Positions 1 through 8,929 of a stretch of 64,000 nt of DNA are shown here, piece by piece; the stretch's first letter is position 1; each line of letters opens with the position of its first letter. Location: the NCBI RefSeq assembly GCF_001439665.1, contig NZ_LMAK01000007.1:62001-126000 (forward strand), read 5' to 3'. Source of the DNA: Formosa algae (GTDB taxonomy: Bacteria > Bacteroidota > Bacteroidia > Flavobacteriales > Flavobacteriaceae). The position numbers and the translations under genes are program-made. The notes under the pieces were generated by a model, which saw only the letters and a program-made list of their open reading frames with translations, searched no databases and had not been told where the DNA came from.

Positions 1-274
1 TCATTTCTATAACGGCTAACTGGTGCGATTTATCGTTTACAAAAAACGCATCTGCAAACCCTAAATTTTCTCGGACAGTAACGCCCAAAATTTTAGCAGC
101 CTCTTTAGCTTCTGCATCTCGGGTTTCTGCCGTGCCTCGTGTTCCTAATTCCCCACGTGTTAAATCTATAATACCAACTGTTTTCCCGTTAGCTATTTCT
201 TTTGCAATTGTAGCCCCACACCCTAATTCTACATCGTCTGGATGTGCACCTATTGCAAGTATATCTAATTTCAT
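1..274 (-). CDS. bshB1: Bacillithiol biosynthesis deacetylase BshB1 (partial, C-terminus outside the window)
   Basis: The first 91 codons are visible, reading leftward from an ATG at 272-274. The protein opens MKLDILAIGAHPDDVELGCG, with the AHPDDxE zinc-binding motif at residues 10-15 and then a TRGELGTRGT stretch typical of the LmbE/PIG-L deacetylase family. BshB1 removes the acetyl group from N-acetylglucosaminyl-malate in bacillithiol synthesis, which many Flavobacteriia carry out. A run ending NLGFADAFF with downstream charged residues fits BshB1 better than other PIG-L members. The gene lies 42 bp downstream of a trans-sulfuration gene on the same strand, so it may share a thiol-metabolism transcript. 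The C-terminal part cannot be judged because the window starts inside the gene. Confidence 0.85.
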   Translation of the reverse strand, partial: MKLDILAIGAHPDDVELGCGATIAKEIANGKTVGIIDLTRGELGTRGTAETRDAEAKEAAKILGVTVRENLGFADAFFVNDKSHQLAVIEM

Positions 275-315
275 GTGTTTTACTTTAATACTTTTAAAAA
301 GCTTAATCTTCTTTA

Positions 316-1485
316 TTAAGCTTCAGTTTTTATTAATTTTTTAGTTGTCTTTAGCGCCTGTTTTATATCCCGGATTAAATCGGCTTTAGATTCTATTCCT
401 AAAGAAAAACGAATTAATCCATTTGTAATCCCAATACGGTCGCGTTCCTCTTGCGATAACGATCCGTGAGAAGTCATGTAAGGTGATAACATCGTACTTT
501 CTACACCGGCTAAACTCATTGTTGCTTTTATAAGTTTTAATTCCTTTTGAAAGATTAAAGCATCTAAGTCGTTATTTAATTCAAAAGATAACATTCCTCC
601 CAAGCCTCGCATCTGAGATTTTGCTAATTTATATTCCGGATGACTTTTTAAGCCTGGATAATATACCTTTTTAACATCTGGATGAGCCTCTAAAAACTTT
701 GCTAAAGCCTTTGCATTTTTATTCTGTGCTTTTACACGTAACACTAACGTTTTCATACTACGTTCTAGCATCCAAACTGTGAAATCGCTTAAATTTCCTC
801 CTAAATTGGCTGCTTTTTTCCAAATGGCATGCATATGTTCATCAGAACAGGCTACAGCTCCAGCCATAATATCACTATGTCCGCCTAAATATTTTGTTGC
901 AGAATGTACTACAATATCAATTCCAAAATCTATTGGATTCTGATTTATTGGACTCGCAAATGTATTGTCTATTATAGATAGTAATCCTTTACTTTTTACC
1001 AAAGCAGAAACGGCTTTTATATCGGTAATTGTGAGTAAGGGATTAGATGGTGTTTCTATGTACACCACCTTAGTGTTTTCTTGTATTGCAGCTTCAAAAT
1101 CTTTGACGTCGTACCCATTAGTAAATGTAAATTCTATACCGTATTTAGGAAACTCTTCACGAATAAAATTACTTGTACCACCATATAACGTGTTTTGCAC
1201 CACCATATGATCTCCCGATTTTAAAAACGCTAATAAGGTTGTGCTAATTGCTGCCATTCCAGAACTAAAAATCATTCCTGCTTCGGCATGCTCTAATGCT
1301 GCAATTTTTTTAGATAGACTCTCTTGGTTAGGCGTATTATAATTACGCGGATATCGCCTTACTTCGACATCAGTAAATTGGTAAGACGTAGACATAAATA
1401 TGGGAGACACTGCGCCCTTAAATTGTTCGTCTTTTACCTCTCCAACATGTACACATACAGTATCTAATCCTAATTTTTTCGCCAT
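316..1485 (-). CDS. PLP-dependent trans-sulfuration enzyme (cystathionine gamma-synthase / methionine gamma-lyase family)
   Basis: This 389-residue protein has the normal length for the Cys/Met metabolism PLP enzyme family. Visible landmarks are the SSGMAA phosphate-binding segment (74-79), Y101 stacking on the cofactor, D173 in IIDNTF, and the Schiff-base lysine K198 in SATKYLGGHSD. The family makes or breaks cystathionine, or eliminates thiol from methionine or homocysteine, in the cytoplasm. Sequence alone does not separate cystathionine gamma-synthase, gamma-lyase and methionine gamma-lyase here, so no symbol is given. It starts 4 bp after the stop of the upstream peroxidase gene and is followed by bshB1, which suggests a small operon linked to sulfur and redox metabolism. 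Confidence 0.88.
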   Translation of the reverse strand: MAKKLGLDTVCVHVGEVKDEQFKGAVSPIFMSTSYQFTDVEVRRYPRNYNTPNQESLSKKIAALEHAEAGMIFSSGMAAISTTLLAFLKSGDHMVVQNTLYGGTSNFIREEFPKYGIEFTFTNGYDVKDFEAAIQENTKVVYIETPSNPLLTITDIKAVSALVKSKGLLSIIDNTFASPINQNPIDFGIDIVVHSATKYLGGHSDIMAGAVACSDEHMHAIWKKAANLGGNLSDFTVWMLERSMKTLVLRVKAQNKNAKALAKFLEAHPDVKKVYYPGLKSHPEYKLAKSQMRGLGGMLSFELNNDLDALIFQKELKLIKATMSLAGVESTMLSPYMTSHGSLSQEERDRIGITNGLIRFSLGIESKADLIRDIKQALKTTKKLIKTEA

Positions 1486-1489
1486 GATT

Positions 1490-2095
1490 TTATTGTTTTA
1501 TCCAAGTAATTATTGAGTCGTCTGTTGGTACTGTTTTTGGAGACACCACGCGAACGACAAACCCTTCTTCATCTATTAAATACTTTTGAAAGTTCCACTC
1601 CACTTCAGAGTCTTGTAATCCATTTCTACTTTTTTTGGTTAAAAATGCATACACATCATCCATATCTTTTCCTTTTACCGAAATCTTGCTCATCATAGGA
1701 AATGTTACACCATAATTTTCTGTGCAAAATGCAGCAATTTCTGTATTCGTTCCTGGCTCTTGTGCTAAAAAGTTATTTGCAGGAAAACCAACAATTACAA
1801 ACCCTTCATCTTTATAAGTTTCATATAACTCTTGTAATTGTTCGTATTGTGGTGTTAATCCGCATTTACTAGCTGTGTTCACAACCATTATTTTTTTTCC
1901 TTTTAATGTTGAAAAATCAAATGGGTTTCCGCTTAAATCCTCAACCTTAAATTGATAAATTGTTTCTTTAGCCATGGATTGCTGCGCTTTAAGTTCTGGT
2001 TTTACATTGTTATTTGCTATAACTGCTGAATCTTTTGTGTTTTGTTTGCAACTTAAAAATACGATAGCAAACACGAGAAGTAATGTTGTTTTCAT
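1490..2095 (-). CDS. Glutathione peroxidase family thiol peroxidase, lipoprotein
   Basis: The 201-residue protein starts with a lipoprotein signal (lipobox Cys at 16 in FLSCKQ), so it should sit in the envelope rather than the cytoplasm. The GPx fold follows from about residue 45. It has NTASKCGLTPQY with peroxidatic C78, Q112 in FLAQEPG, and W167 in WNFQKYL, which are three of the four catalytic tetrad positions. A second cysteine, C124 in AFCTENYG, lies 46 residues after C78, as expected for a resolving cysteine in thioredoxin-dependent two-Cys GPx enzymes, so thioredoxin-like reductants are more likely than glutathione. It heads the short gene run with the trans-sulfuration enzyme and bshB1. 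Confidence 0.88.
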   Translation of the reverse strand: MKTTLLLVFAIVFLSCKQNTKDSAVIANNNVKPELKAQQSMAKETIYQFKVEDLSGNPFDFSTLKGKKIMVVNTASKCGLTPQYEQLQELYETYKDEGFVIVGFPANNFLAQEPGTNTEIAAFCTENYGVTFPMMSKISVKGKDMDDVYAFLTKKSRNGLQDSEVEWNFQKYLIDEEGFVVRVVSPKTVPTDDSIITWIKQ

Positions 2096-2363
2096 AAACT
2101 AAAGGTATGGATTATACATAAACTAAAAATTAATGTATTCTTAAAAATTATACAATTGATTAGAATTTGACTTTCAAACATTAAAAATCACTGAAATCTG
2201 GTATTTCACCATTATTAATTAATCCTTAATTTTGAAAACAGAATTAAACTATACTATGTAATCTTTAATACCTTGTTTTTTAAAGATAACATATATAAGA
2301 GTGCTATTAATTTATTTTCTAAAAGGCTATTATAATACATTGTGATTATAGTAGTCTTTTTTA

Positions 2364-2810
2364 TTACTTCGCTTTGGTTTTTAACAATGCATTTTGTTCT
2401 TCTAACAAATTTGTAATCCCCGATAATAATTGAATGTCTTTAGGCGTTACAACTGTTTTATCTTTTGGATCTTGAGATCTATTCCTTAGTCTATTCATAA
2501 ACTTTACCACAAGAAATACGGTAAACCCAATAATAATAAAATCTAAAAGCGCTTCTATTAAAGCACCATAACCTACAGCTATTTGAGGCTGTAATACTGT
2601 TCCAGAAGCATCATTTACAGCCTCCCGTAATATCCAAACTTTATCCTGAAAATGAATGCCTTCAGATAATAATGATAATGGCGGCATAAACACTTGTTTA
2701 ACCATAACATCGATAACCTTATTAAACGATGCGCCAATTATAATACCAACAGCCATATCTATCATGTTTCCTTTTACAGCAAACTCCTTAAATTCTTGTA
2801 TTAATTTCAT
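2364..2810 (-). CDS. mscL: Large-conductance mechanosensitive channel MscL
   Basis: The protein (148 residues from the chosen start) has the MscL N-terminal amphipathic segment MKLIQEFKEFAVKGNMIDMAVG, whose first half is diagnostic, then a first transmembrane helix rich in small residues, a periplasmic loop and a second helix near residues 70-95. The C-terminal helix is charged. MscL opens as a non-selective pore under membrane tension and protects the cell from hypo-osmotic lysis. An upstream in-frame ATG at 2828 is rejected because it overlaps a good -7 promoter box, and MKLIQEF is the usual family start. Confidence 0.93.
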   Translation of the reverse strand: MKLIQEFKEFAVKGNMIDMAVGIIIGASFNKVIDVMVKQVFMPPLSLLSEGIHFQDKVWILREAVNDASGTVLQPQIAVGYGALIEALLDFIIIGFTVFLVVKFMNRLRNRSQDPKDKTVVTPKDIQLLSGITNLLEEQNALLKTKAK

Positions 2811-2825
2811 AATGCACTTTTTTAA

Positions 2826-2833
2826 CAAATATA
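2826..2833 (-). promoter_or_regulatory. Predicted -7 promoter box for mscL
   Basis: Read on the minus strand this is TATATTTG, an exact match to the Bacteroidota -7 consensus TAnnTTTG, 15 bp upstream of the chosen ATG. It supports the shorter mscL start. A clear -33 TTTG was not identified. Confidence 0.55.
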
Positions 2834-2954
2834 TTTTTAATCTTTAGCTTCTCAAAGCGATTTTTAAACATCTTATTATAATCTTTTAAGCTTATAAAAT
2901 AAAATATTAGCTAATTAGATTATAATTTTAAATATTAGTTTTTAAACTAATAAT

Positions 2955-2985
2955 TTTGATGTTTTAAGAATTTCAGATATATTTG
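2955..2985 (+). promoter_or_regulatory. Predicted Bacteroidota-type promoter for the SatD-DUF3307 pair
   Basis: TTTG at 2955-2958 and TATATTTG at 2978-2985 are separated by 19 bp, which matches the TTTG-N19-21-TAnnTTTG promoter of the primary sigma factor in Bacteroidota. The start codon of the downstream gene is at 3004, leaving a short leader. Confidence 0.7.
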
Positions 2986-3003
2986 ATATAAAGCAAAATA
3001 CAA

Positions 3004-3600
3004 ATGACAAGTATTCTTACGGGAGATATTATTAATTCTAGAGCACATGATGCAAAAGATTGGCTTACACATTTAAAAGCCGAACTTAATTTGTATGGAC
3101 AAAGTCCGAAGCAATGGGAAATTTATAGAGGCGATAGTTTTCAAGTAGAAATAAACCCTAAACACGCCTTAAAAGCGGCCATTTTAATAAAAGCAAGCTT
3201 AAAGCAATTTAAGAGTATAGATGTAAGAATAGCCATTGGCTTAGGAGAAAAAACGTATGATGCAAACACCATTACCGAGTCTAACGGAAGTGCTTTTATA
3301 AATTCAGGCGAGTGTTTTGAACAATTGAAAAAAACAAATTTGGCCATAAAATCAGATGATACAACTTTTGATACCTCAATAAATATCATGCTAGAATTGG
3401 CTTTACTCACTATGAATACATGGACACCAACCACAGCTGCTCTAGTAAAATTAGCACTAACCCACCCTGAAGCAAATCAAAAGGATTTAGCTGCAGAAAC
3501 ACAAAGCACTCAAGGCAATATTAGTCAAGGCTTAAAACGCGCTGGTTACGACGAGATTCTTAAAATGATACAATTCTATTCTAAACACGTAAACGTATGA
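3004..3600 (+). CDS. SatD family protein
   Basis: The 198-residue protein opens with SILTGDIINSR, the conserved start of the SatD family. The middle has IYRGDSFQVEI, and the last 60 residues look like a helix-turn-helix (HPEANQKDLAAETQSTQGNI). SatD was named from a streptococcal acid-tolerance locus and its biochemical role is not established. The final helical segment hints at nucleic acid binding, which is inference. The stop codon overlaps the start of the next gene by 4 bp (ATGA), so the two proteins are translationally coupled. A consensus promoter lies directly upstream. Confidence 0.8.
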   Translation: MTSILTGDIINSRAHDAKDWLTHLKAELNLYGQSPKQWEIYRGDSFQVEINPKHALKAAILIKASLKQFKSIDVRIAIGLGEKTYDANTITESNGSAFINSGECFEQLKKTNLAIKSDDTTFDTSINIMLELALLTMNTWTPTTAALVKLALTHPEANQKDLAAETQSTQGNISQGLKRAGYDEILKMIQFYSKHVNV

Positions 3601-4310
3601 TTGCGCTATATATAAAATTACTCCTCGCTCATTTGATTGGCGATTTTCTGTTACAACCTACAAAGTGGGTTAAAAACAAAGAAAAATATAAATTAAAATC
3701 GAAATTTTTATATGCACATGTAGCCATACATCTCCTTGCTTTACTACTTGTGCTACAATTTAATTTGGATTACATCTGGGGAATACTACTTATTGTTGCC
3801 TCTCATTTTGGTATAGATGTGATTAAACTTTATTTAAATACAAAAGTGAATTCCCGTTGGTTGTTTGCACTAGATCAAATTGCACATCTCTTAATACTGC
3901 TACTTGTAGTAAGCATGTACGTCCCTTTTACTTTGTCTATAGATTTTCTTTACGACACCCGCCTATTATTAGCGCTTTGCTGCATCCTTTTTGTAACAGT
4001 AGTTTCATCTATAATCATGAAGGTTTTAATCTCTAAATGGCAGTTAAAAGACACAAACAAGGCTTCGCTTAAAGATGCTGGAGCTTATATTGGAATGTTA
4101 GAACGTTTATTTGTATTTGCGTTTATTACCATGAATTATTGGGAAGGTATAGGCTTTTTAATTACGGCTAAATCTGTGTTTCGCTTTGGAGATTTATCGA
4201 AAGCAAAAGACCGAAAATTAACAGAATACATTTTAATTGGTACCCTATTAAGTTTCGGTCTTGCTATAAGTTGCGGATTGATATTTAAATTAATATTCCC
4301 GCTTATTTAA
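3597..4310 (+). CDS. DUF3307 domain integral membrane protein
   Basis: This is a 237-residue membrane protein with the DUF3307 opening LLLAHLIGDFLLQPTKWVKNK and about six to seven hydrophobic segments. Two charged motifs in the N-terminal half (HLIGDF and HFGIDVIK) are typical of the family. The function is unknown. It is translationally coupled to the SatD-family gene, and this pairing recurs in Bacteroidota, which suggests that the soluble SatD-like protein works with this membrane partner. It converges on the cytochrome c maturation gene with only 6 bp between the stops. Confidence 0.8.
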   Translation: MIALYIKLLLAHLIGDFLLQPTKWVKNKEKYKLKSKFLYAHVAIHLLALLLVLQFNLDYIWGILLIVASHFGIDVIKLYLNTKVNSRWLFALDQIAHLLILLLVVSMYVPFTLSIDFLYDTRLLLALCCILFVTVVSSIIMKVLISKWQLKDTNKASLKDAGAYIGMLERLFVFAFITMNYWEGIGFLITAKSVFRFGDLSKAKDRKLTEYILIGTLLSFGLAISCGLIFKLIFPLI

Positions 4311-4316
4311 AATTAT

Positions 4317-7300
4317 TTATTTACTCTTCTTATAAAATTTAGCATATTTAACATAAGCAAGAACAGCTATAACCGCTACAATTCCTAAAGTTATAAAAAT
4401 GAATTTTACACTTACAATTTGATCTCCACTCGCGTAAGAGTGTAATCCTGCTAAGTAAAAATTCACTCCAAAATACGTCATCATAATACTAGAAAAAGCT
4501 AAAATAGAAGCTAAATTGAATCCGAATCGGCCACGTAAACCTGGCACTAAACGCATATGGATTACAAATGCATATACCATAATACTAATTAAGGCCCAAG
4601 TTTCTTTTGGATCCCATCCCCAGTAACGTCCCCAACTTTCGTTAGCCCACATTCCTCCAAGAAAGTTTCCAATGGTTAACATCACTAAACCAACAGTTAA
4701 TGCCATCTCATTAATAATGGTTAACTCTTTAATATTAATTAGCATTTTAGCTTTGTTCTCTTTATTAGTGAAAATCATAAGGAATAACACCGTTAACCCT
4801 AAAATCATTCCTAAAGTAAACGGTCCATAACTTCCCACAATAACAGCAACATGAATCATTAACCAATAACTATCTAAAACAGGTTGTAAGTTTGCAATTG
4901 CAGGGTCCATCCAATTCCAATGGGCTACCATTAAAATCATAGAAGTTACAAAAGCAGTTGCAGCTATAGTCAAATCACTTTTTCTTCCAAAAAGTAATCC
5001 AAATAACATCGTTGCCCAAGCCACATAAATCATAGATTCGTAGGCATCACTCCAAGGTGCATGTCCAGAGATATACCAACGTGCTATTAAGCCTAAAGTA
5101 TGCAGTGCAAACAATCCTATAACAATCCATTTAAATACAGAAGCACTAATGTTGATTGCTTTATTATTACTCTTAAATATTTGAACTATTAACACAATAA
5201 ACATTAAAGTTCCCGCATACATATACCAACTAAATAAGCTTTTAAAGATGTCGTAGTGGTTGTATAAAATTTCGGTTTTTATTTTTTCATCAGAAAGCAT
5301 AACATCGCTTCCATATTGCAATTGTGTTTTATGAAAAGCTTCTAACAACTTATTTGCATCTGTAAAATCGCCTGTTTGCTTGGCCTGATTTAAAGTCATT
5401 AAATAAGCTGAAAACCCACTATTTATAAAGTTTTCATACAGAGAATCTTCAACTTTAATGTTTCCAGTTTTATATTCTATAGAAGAAATCCATTTATTGT
5501 TATCATCTTCTGGAATAGGAAAAATTCGTAACGAACGTCCTTCAATTGTATTGTATAATAAATTTACGTGCTGATCTGTTTCTTTAAATTCCTTCTGAAA
5601 TCCGTTAGGAATTGGAGCTTTATACGCTTCCTCTAAATAAGGTCCTAACTTATATGCACCACGATCTGTAAAGAAATCGGCTAAGGTTGCAAATTTCTGA
5701 TCTTTTGGAATTCCTATTATGGAACGAATGGAATCGGCTTTCTTATATTTTAAAAATACAACCGGCACATTGTACCACAACAGCGGACTCTCGTGCATGG
5801 ATAAAAATACCTGATCGGCATCTAAACCTGCATACGTATCGGTTTTAGATAATTTACGTAATAATTCTGATGCATACGTGTTAACAGGCATCATACGTCC
5901 TCCAATATCTTGAATAACCATATGCCCAAACTTATCTGCATGTTCTAAAGGAACTTTATTCGCAACTAAAATAGAATCTATTTGTGCTTTTGTAGGTTTA
6001 TTACCATGTGCATGTCCGTCGTGTTCTGTATGCTCTTGGGCAAAACCATTAAAGGCGAAACACAATAATACTACAGATAGTATTTTGGCTTTTTTAGCTT
6101 TAAGCTGATTTAATTTTTTACGTAAATCTCCAAAACGCGTGCCTTTAGCAACTAAAGTCCATAGGAGACCGAAATACAATAAAAAGTACCCGATATAGGT
6201 TAATAACGTTCCATAATAATCATGGTTTACAGAAAGGATAGTACCTTGCTCGTCAGGATCGAAACCCGATTGAAAAAAGCGGTATCCACGATGATCTAAA
6301 ATATGATTCATAAATATTTTATAATCAAAATCACCTTCTTCTTCGTCTAACACTGTCACTTGACTAGAGTATGCTGAATATCTATTCTCAGTTCCAGGGT
6401 AACGTTCTGCTTCAAAATCATTTAATTTTACACTAAACGGAAGCTCCATAACTTTAGAACCATATTTAAATGCAAAATCTAATCCGCCAATTTTAACTTG
6501 TTTAAAATCGCCATTTGTACCTTTTCCACCAAGTATTCCAACGCGTTTTGTTTCTCCATTTGTAGTTACTTTTAAAACCACTCCATCTTCATCGTTTTTC
6601 AGAAACTCTGCTTTTTTCACGATATCGAATTTTCCTTTAACTACAGGTTTTGGAAATACAAATTGCATGTTAGAAATAACATATCCTGAACGTAATATTA
6701 AAGGCTGTAAACTATCTTTTACGAGTTTACCTTTAGCCATAGTTGCCATAGTTGTATACTCTCCTTCAAACGGTGAATTGATAAAAATACCATCATCATT
6801 AGATGTAATATTAATTGCTCCAGGTGTTTCTTTATTTAAAGCAATTAATACATTATGAATACTTTGAACTTCACCTGCCTTTAAAAAGTGATTATGAGGT
6901 CTTCCTTCGCTTGCTTCAACAATTTTTAAATATTCTTCGCCTGTTTCATCTGGAATAATATCTTCTTCTGCTCCACCAATAAACGATTCTAACTCAATAC
7001 TTATTGGTTGCTGATCGTATTTTGTTTCAATACTAAATTCGTTTTCCAAACGTGTAGAGAAATCAACTTCTTCTTCTAAAGGTAAGCGTTGTGGCACGCC
7101 ATCAATCATATAATCCCCATCAATAAAAGCTGTAATGTATGTTTTCTGAGATAAGAACGTATTTTCTGTAGCCCCTTCTCGGATGGCCATCATCCCTTCA
7201 AAACCAATATATCGAGTTATAAATGCTCCAATTAAAATAAATATAAAAGATAAGTGCAATACTAAAGAGGCCCATTTTTCTTTTTTGTAAAGTTGGTAGC

Positions 7301-7511
7301 GTTTAATATTTCCAACAAAATTTATAACAAACACAACCATTATGGCTTCAAACCACCACGTACTGTAAATTAAAGTTCTAGAATATGGAGTTGGAGATGT
7401 ATCTTGACCTGCATCCATAAACGTACCTATAGCCATAGCGGCCGCAAAAGCAATGAATAAAACAGATGTTAAACGCGTAGAAAAAAGAATTTTGGCAAGT
7501 TTATTTTGCAT
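4317..7511 (-). CDS. ccsA: Cytochrome c biogenesis protein, ResB-CcsA fusion (System II haem lyase)
   Basis: This 1064-residue protein fuses the ResB/CcsB half to the CcsA half, as in Bacteroidota and Epsilonproteobacteria. Residues 1-110 hold three membrane spans, about 120-430 form the periplasmic ResB domain, and another span follows near 435-455. A hydrophobic, signal-like stretch at 477-491 ends in FAQ and leads into a His-rich linker (HTEHDGHAHG, 494-503). The C-terminal third carries the CcsA spans and the tryptophan-rich WWD haem-handling motif WANESWGRYWGWDPKETW (955-972). The complex exports haem and attaches it to apocytochrome c. The gene is monocistronic with its own predicted promoter. 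Family assignment is secure. Confidence 0.93.
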   Translation of the reverse strand: MQNKLAKILFSTRLTSVLFIAFAAAMAIGTFMDAGQDTSPTPYSRTLIYSTWWFEAIMVVFVINFVGNIKRYQLYKKEKWASLVLHLSFIFILIGAFITRYIGFEGMMAIREGATENTFLSQKTYITAFIDGDYMIDGVPQRLPLEEEVDFSTRLENEFSIETKYDQQPISIELESFIGGAEEDIIPDETGEEYLKIVEASEGRPHNHFLKAGEVQSIHNVLIALNKETPGAINITSNDDGIFINSPFEGEYTTMATMAKGKLVKDSLQPLILRSGYVISNMQFVFPKPVVKGKFDIVKKAEFLKNDEDGVVLKVTTNGETKRVGILGGKGTNGDFKQVKIGGLDFAFKYGSKVMELPFSVKLNDFEAERYPGTENRYSAYSSQVTVLDEEEGDFDYKIFMNHILDHRGYRFFQSGFDPDEQGTILSVNHDYYGTLLTYIGYFLLYFGLLWTLVAKGTRFGDLRKKLNQLKAKKAKILSVVLLCFAFNGFAQEHTEHDGHAHGNKPTKAQIDSILVANKVPLEHADKFGHMVIQDIGGRMMPVNTYASELLRKLSKTDTYAGLDADQVFLSMHESPLLWYNVPVVFLKYKKADSIRSIIGIPKDQKFATLADFFTDRGAYKLGPYLEEAYKAPIPNGFQKEFKETDQHVNLLYNTIEGRSLRIFPIPEDDNNKWISSIEYKTGNIKVEDSLYENFINSGFSAYLMTLNQAKQTGDFTDANKLLEAFHKTQLQYGSDVMLSDEKIKTEILYNHYDIFKSLFSWYMYAGTLMFIVLIVQIFKSNNKAINISASVFKWIVIGLFALHTLGLIARWYISGHAPWSDAYESMIYVAWATMLFGLLFGRKSDLTIAATAFVTSMILMVAHWNWMDPAIANLQPVLDSYWLMIHVAVIVGSYGPFTLGMILGLTVLFLMIFTNKENKAKMLINIKELTIINEMALTVGLVMLTIGNFLGGMWANESWGRYWGWDPKETWALISIMVYAFVIHMRLVPGLRGRFGFNLASILAFSSIMMTYFGVNFYLAGLHSYASGDQIVSVKFIFITLGIVAVIAVLAYVKYAKFYKKSK

Positions 7512-7537
7512 GATGGTTTCTCTAAATTTTAAGTGCG

Positions 7538-7545
7538 CAAATTTA
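7538..7545 (-). promoter_or_regulatory. Predicted -7 promoter box for the ResB-CcsA gene
   Basis: On the minus strand this reads TAAATTTG, an exact TAnnTTTG match 26 bp upstream of the start codon. The -33 element is degenerate. Confidence 0.45.
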
Positions 7546-7623
7546 GCTTATTTTGTTCAGTTGAAGGTTACGCTTAAATCTAAAGTCTGTTAAAATTAAC
7601 CTAATTTTAAGAAAAGAACAGGC

Positions 7624-8025
7624 CTACGCTTTGTTTTGTCTTGCTTGAAAAATATTTATGTATAAAAAAGTCCCCATTTTTCTAGCGCGTTGTTTGGCAT
7701 TATTTGCAATATCGCCTTCAAAAAGCTCGTCTACGGTTTGTACCCAAAAATTTAACCATGCTCCAAAATGTTTATCAGTAATACTATTATTGTGTTCTTC
7801 GTCTACCTTAATATGCACCTCTAACGGATTACCATAATATTTAGTTTTTAAAAACAAACTCGATTCCCAAAAGGAAGTTAAGCGTTCTATATGCGCTGGC
7901 CAATCGGTAATTAATCGATTAAAAAATGGGCCTAATGCATCATCTTTTCTAATTTTATCGTAGAACGTAGACACGAGTAAAAACACATCGTCTCTATTTT
8001 TTAAATCTGATTTTATAGGGTTCAT
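7624..8025 (-). CDS. Group III truncated haemoglobin
   Basis: The protein is 133 residues long, normal for a truncated globin. It has the family pattern FYDKIRKDDALGPFF near the N-terminus, then YYGNPLEVH, in which H71 sits where the proximal haem ligand is expected, and HFGAWLNFW (86-94), a conserved group III segment. These globins bind oxygen or nitric oxide and are usually linked to nitrosative stress or microaerobic life. It stands alone, transcribed in the same direction as the cytochrome c maturation gene but with its own promoter. Confidence 0.88.
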   Translation of the reverse strand: MNPIKSDLKNRDDVFLLVSTFYDKIRKDDALGPFFNRLITDWPAHIERLTSFWESSLFLKTKYYGNPLEVHIKVDEEHNNSITDKHFGAWLNFWVQTVDELFEGDIANNAKQRARKMGTFLYINIFQARQNKA

Positions 8026-8059
8026 TTTAAACTATGTATGTATTCATTTTATAACCATA

Positions 8060-8067
8060 CAAATATA
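8060..8067 (-). promoter_or_regulatory. Predicted -7 promoter box for the truncated globin gene
   Basis: The minus-strand reading is TATATTTG, an exact TAnnTTTG match 34 bp upstream of the globin start codon. Confidence 0.5.
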
Positions 8068-8161
8068 GTGTTCTGTATTTTAAAGCAGGTAAAAACAGTA
8101 TTTAACTACAAAAAAGCATAAGCTAGTAAACATATATTCTTAAAAACTGTATTTTAGCAAG

Positions 8162-8929
8162 ATGATTTCAGTAGTATTAATTGGCGCAGGAAATGTGGCC
8201 ACACATTTTTATAAAGTGTTCCAGAATGCAGATAACATTTTGGTTACACAATGGTATAACAGACAACTAAATAATATTTCGACGTATAAAAATAACGTTG
8301 ACATTACAGATGATTTAAACGCTTTAAAACCTGCAGATGTTTACATTATTGCTGTAAGCGATGATGCCATTTCTGAAGTCTCCAAAGCTTTACCATTTCA
8401 AGACCGCTTTGTCGTGCATACATCTGGTGCGGCAAGTCTTTACGATATAGATAAAAAACACAGACGTGGTGTATTTTATCCCTTACAAACATTTACCAAA
8501 GATGCCGACGTCGATTTTAGCAAGGTTCCGCTTTGTATTGAAGCTTTAGTTAAGGAAGACCTAAAACTATTAGTAACTTTGGCCGAAACCATAAACAGTA
8601 CTTGGTATAAAATATCGACAGAACAGCGAAAAACGTTGCATATTGCAGCTGTATTCGCTAATAATTTTACCAATCAGTTATATCGTATTTCTCATGAGAT
8701 TACGGAATCTGATCAAATTGAATTTGATGTTTTAAAACCATTAATTTTAGAAACCGCAAAAAAAATCCAGAACATGTCACCATACATGGCACAAACTGGA
8801 CCAGCCGTTCGTGGCGATAAAAAAACCGTAAGAAAGCATTTAAAACGTATTAAAAACCCACAGCATAAAGCACTATACAAGCTATTAACCGATTCAATTA
8901 CAGATACTCATGGAAGAAAAAAGCTATAA
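8162..8929 (+). CDS. Rossmann-fold / DUF2520 domain oxidoreductase-like protein
   Basis: The 255-residue protein begins with a dinucleotide-binding strand-loop, VVLIGAGNVATHF (4-16), followed by an acidic cofactor-proximal region. The second half matches the helical DUF2520 domain with the conserved GPAVRGDKKTV segment near residue 219. The family resembles NADP-dependent 6-phosphogluconate or F420-linked oxidoreductases, but its substrate is unknown. The reading frame overlaps the following KdsC-like gene by 20 bp, so it heads a cluster of tightly packed genes (phosphatase, prenyltransferase, Maf) that is often conserved in Flavobacteriia. Confidence 0.82.
   Translation: MISVVLIGAGNVATHFYKVFQNADNILVTQWYNRQLNNISTYKNNVDITDDLNALKPADVYIIAVSDDAISEVSKALPFQDRFVVHTSGAASLYDIDKKHRRGVFYPLQTFTKDADVDFSKVPLCIEALVKEDLKLLVTLAETINSTWYKISTEQRKTLHIAAVFANNFTNQLYRISHEITESDQIEFDVLKPLILETAKKIQNMSPYMAQTGPAVRGDKKTVRKHLKRIKNPQHKALYKLLTDSITDTHGRKKL

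Noticed and set aside
965-1210. 81-codon plus-strand frame
   Set aside because: It lies entirely antisense to the trans-sulfuration gene and has no signal of its own.
2310-2360. Imperfect hairpin after mscL
   Set aside because: Its arms (GACTACTATAAT and ATTATAATAGCC, minus strand) contain two mismatches and the T tract is short, so it remains below the threshold for a terminator call.
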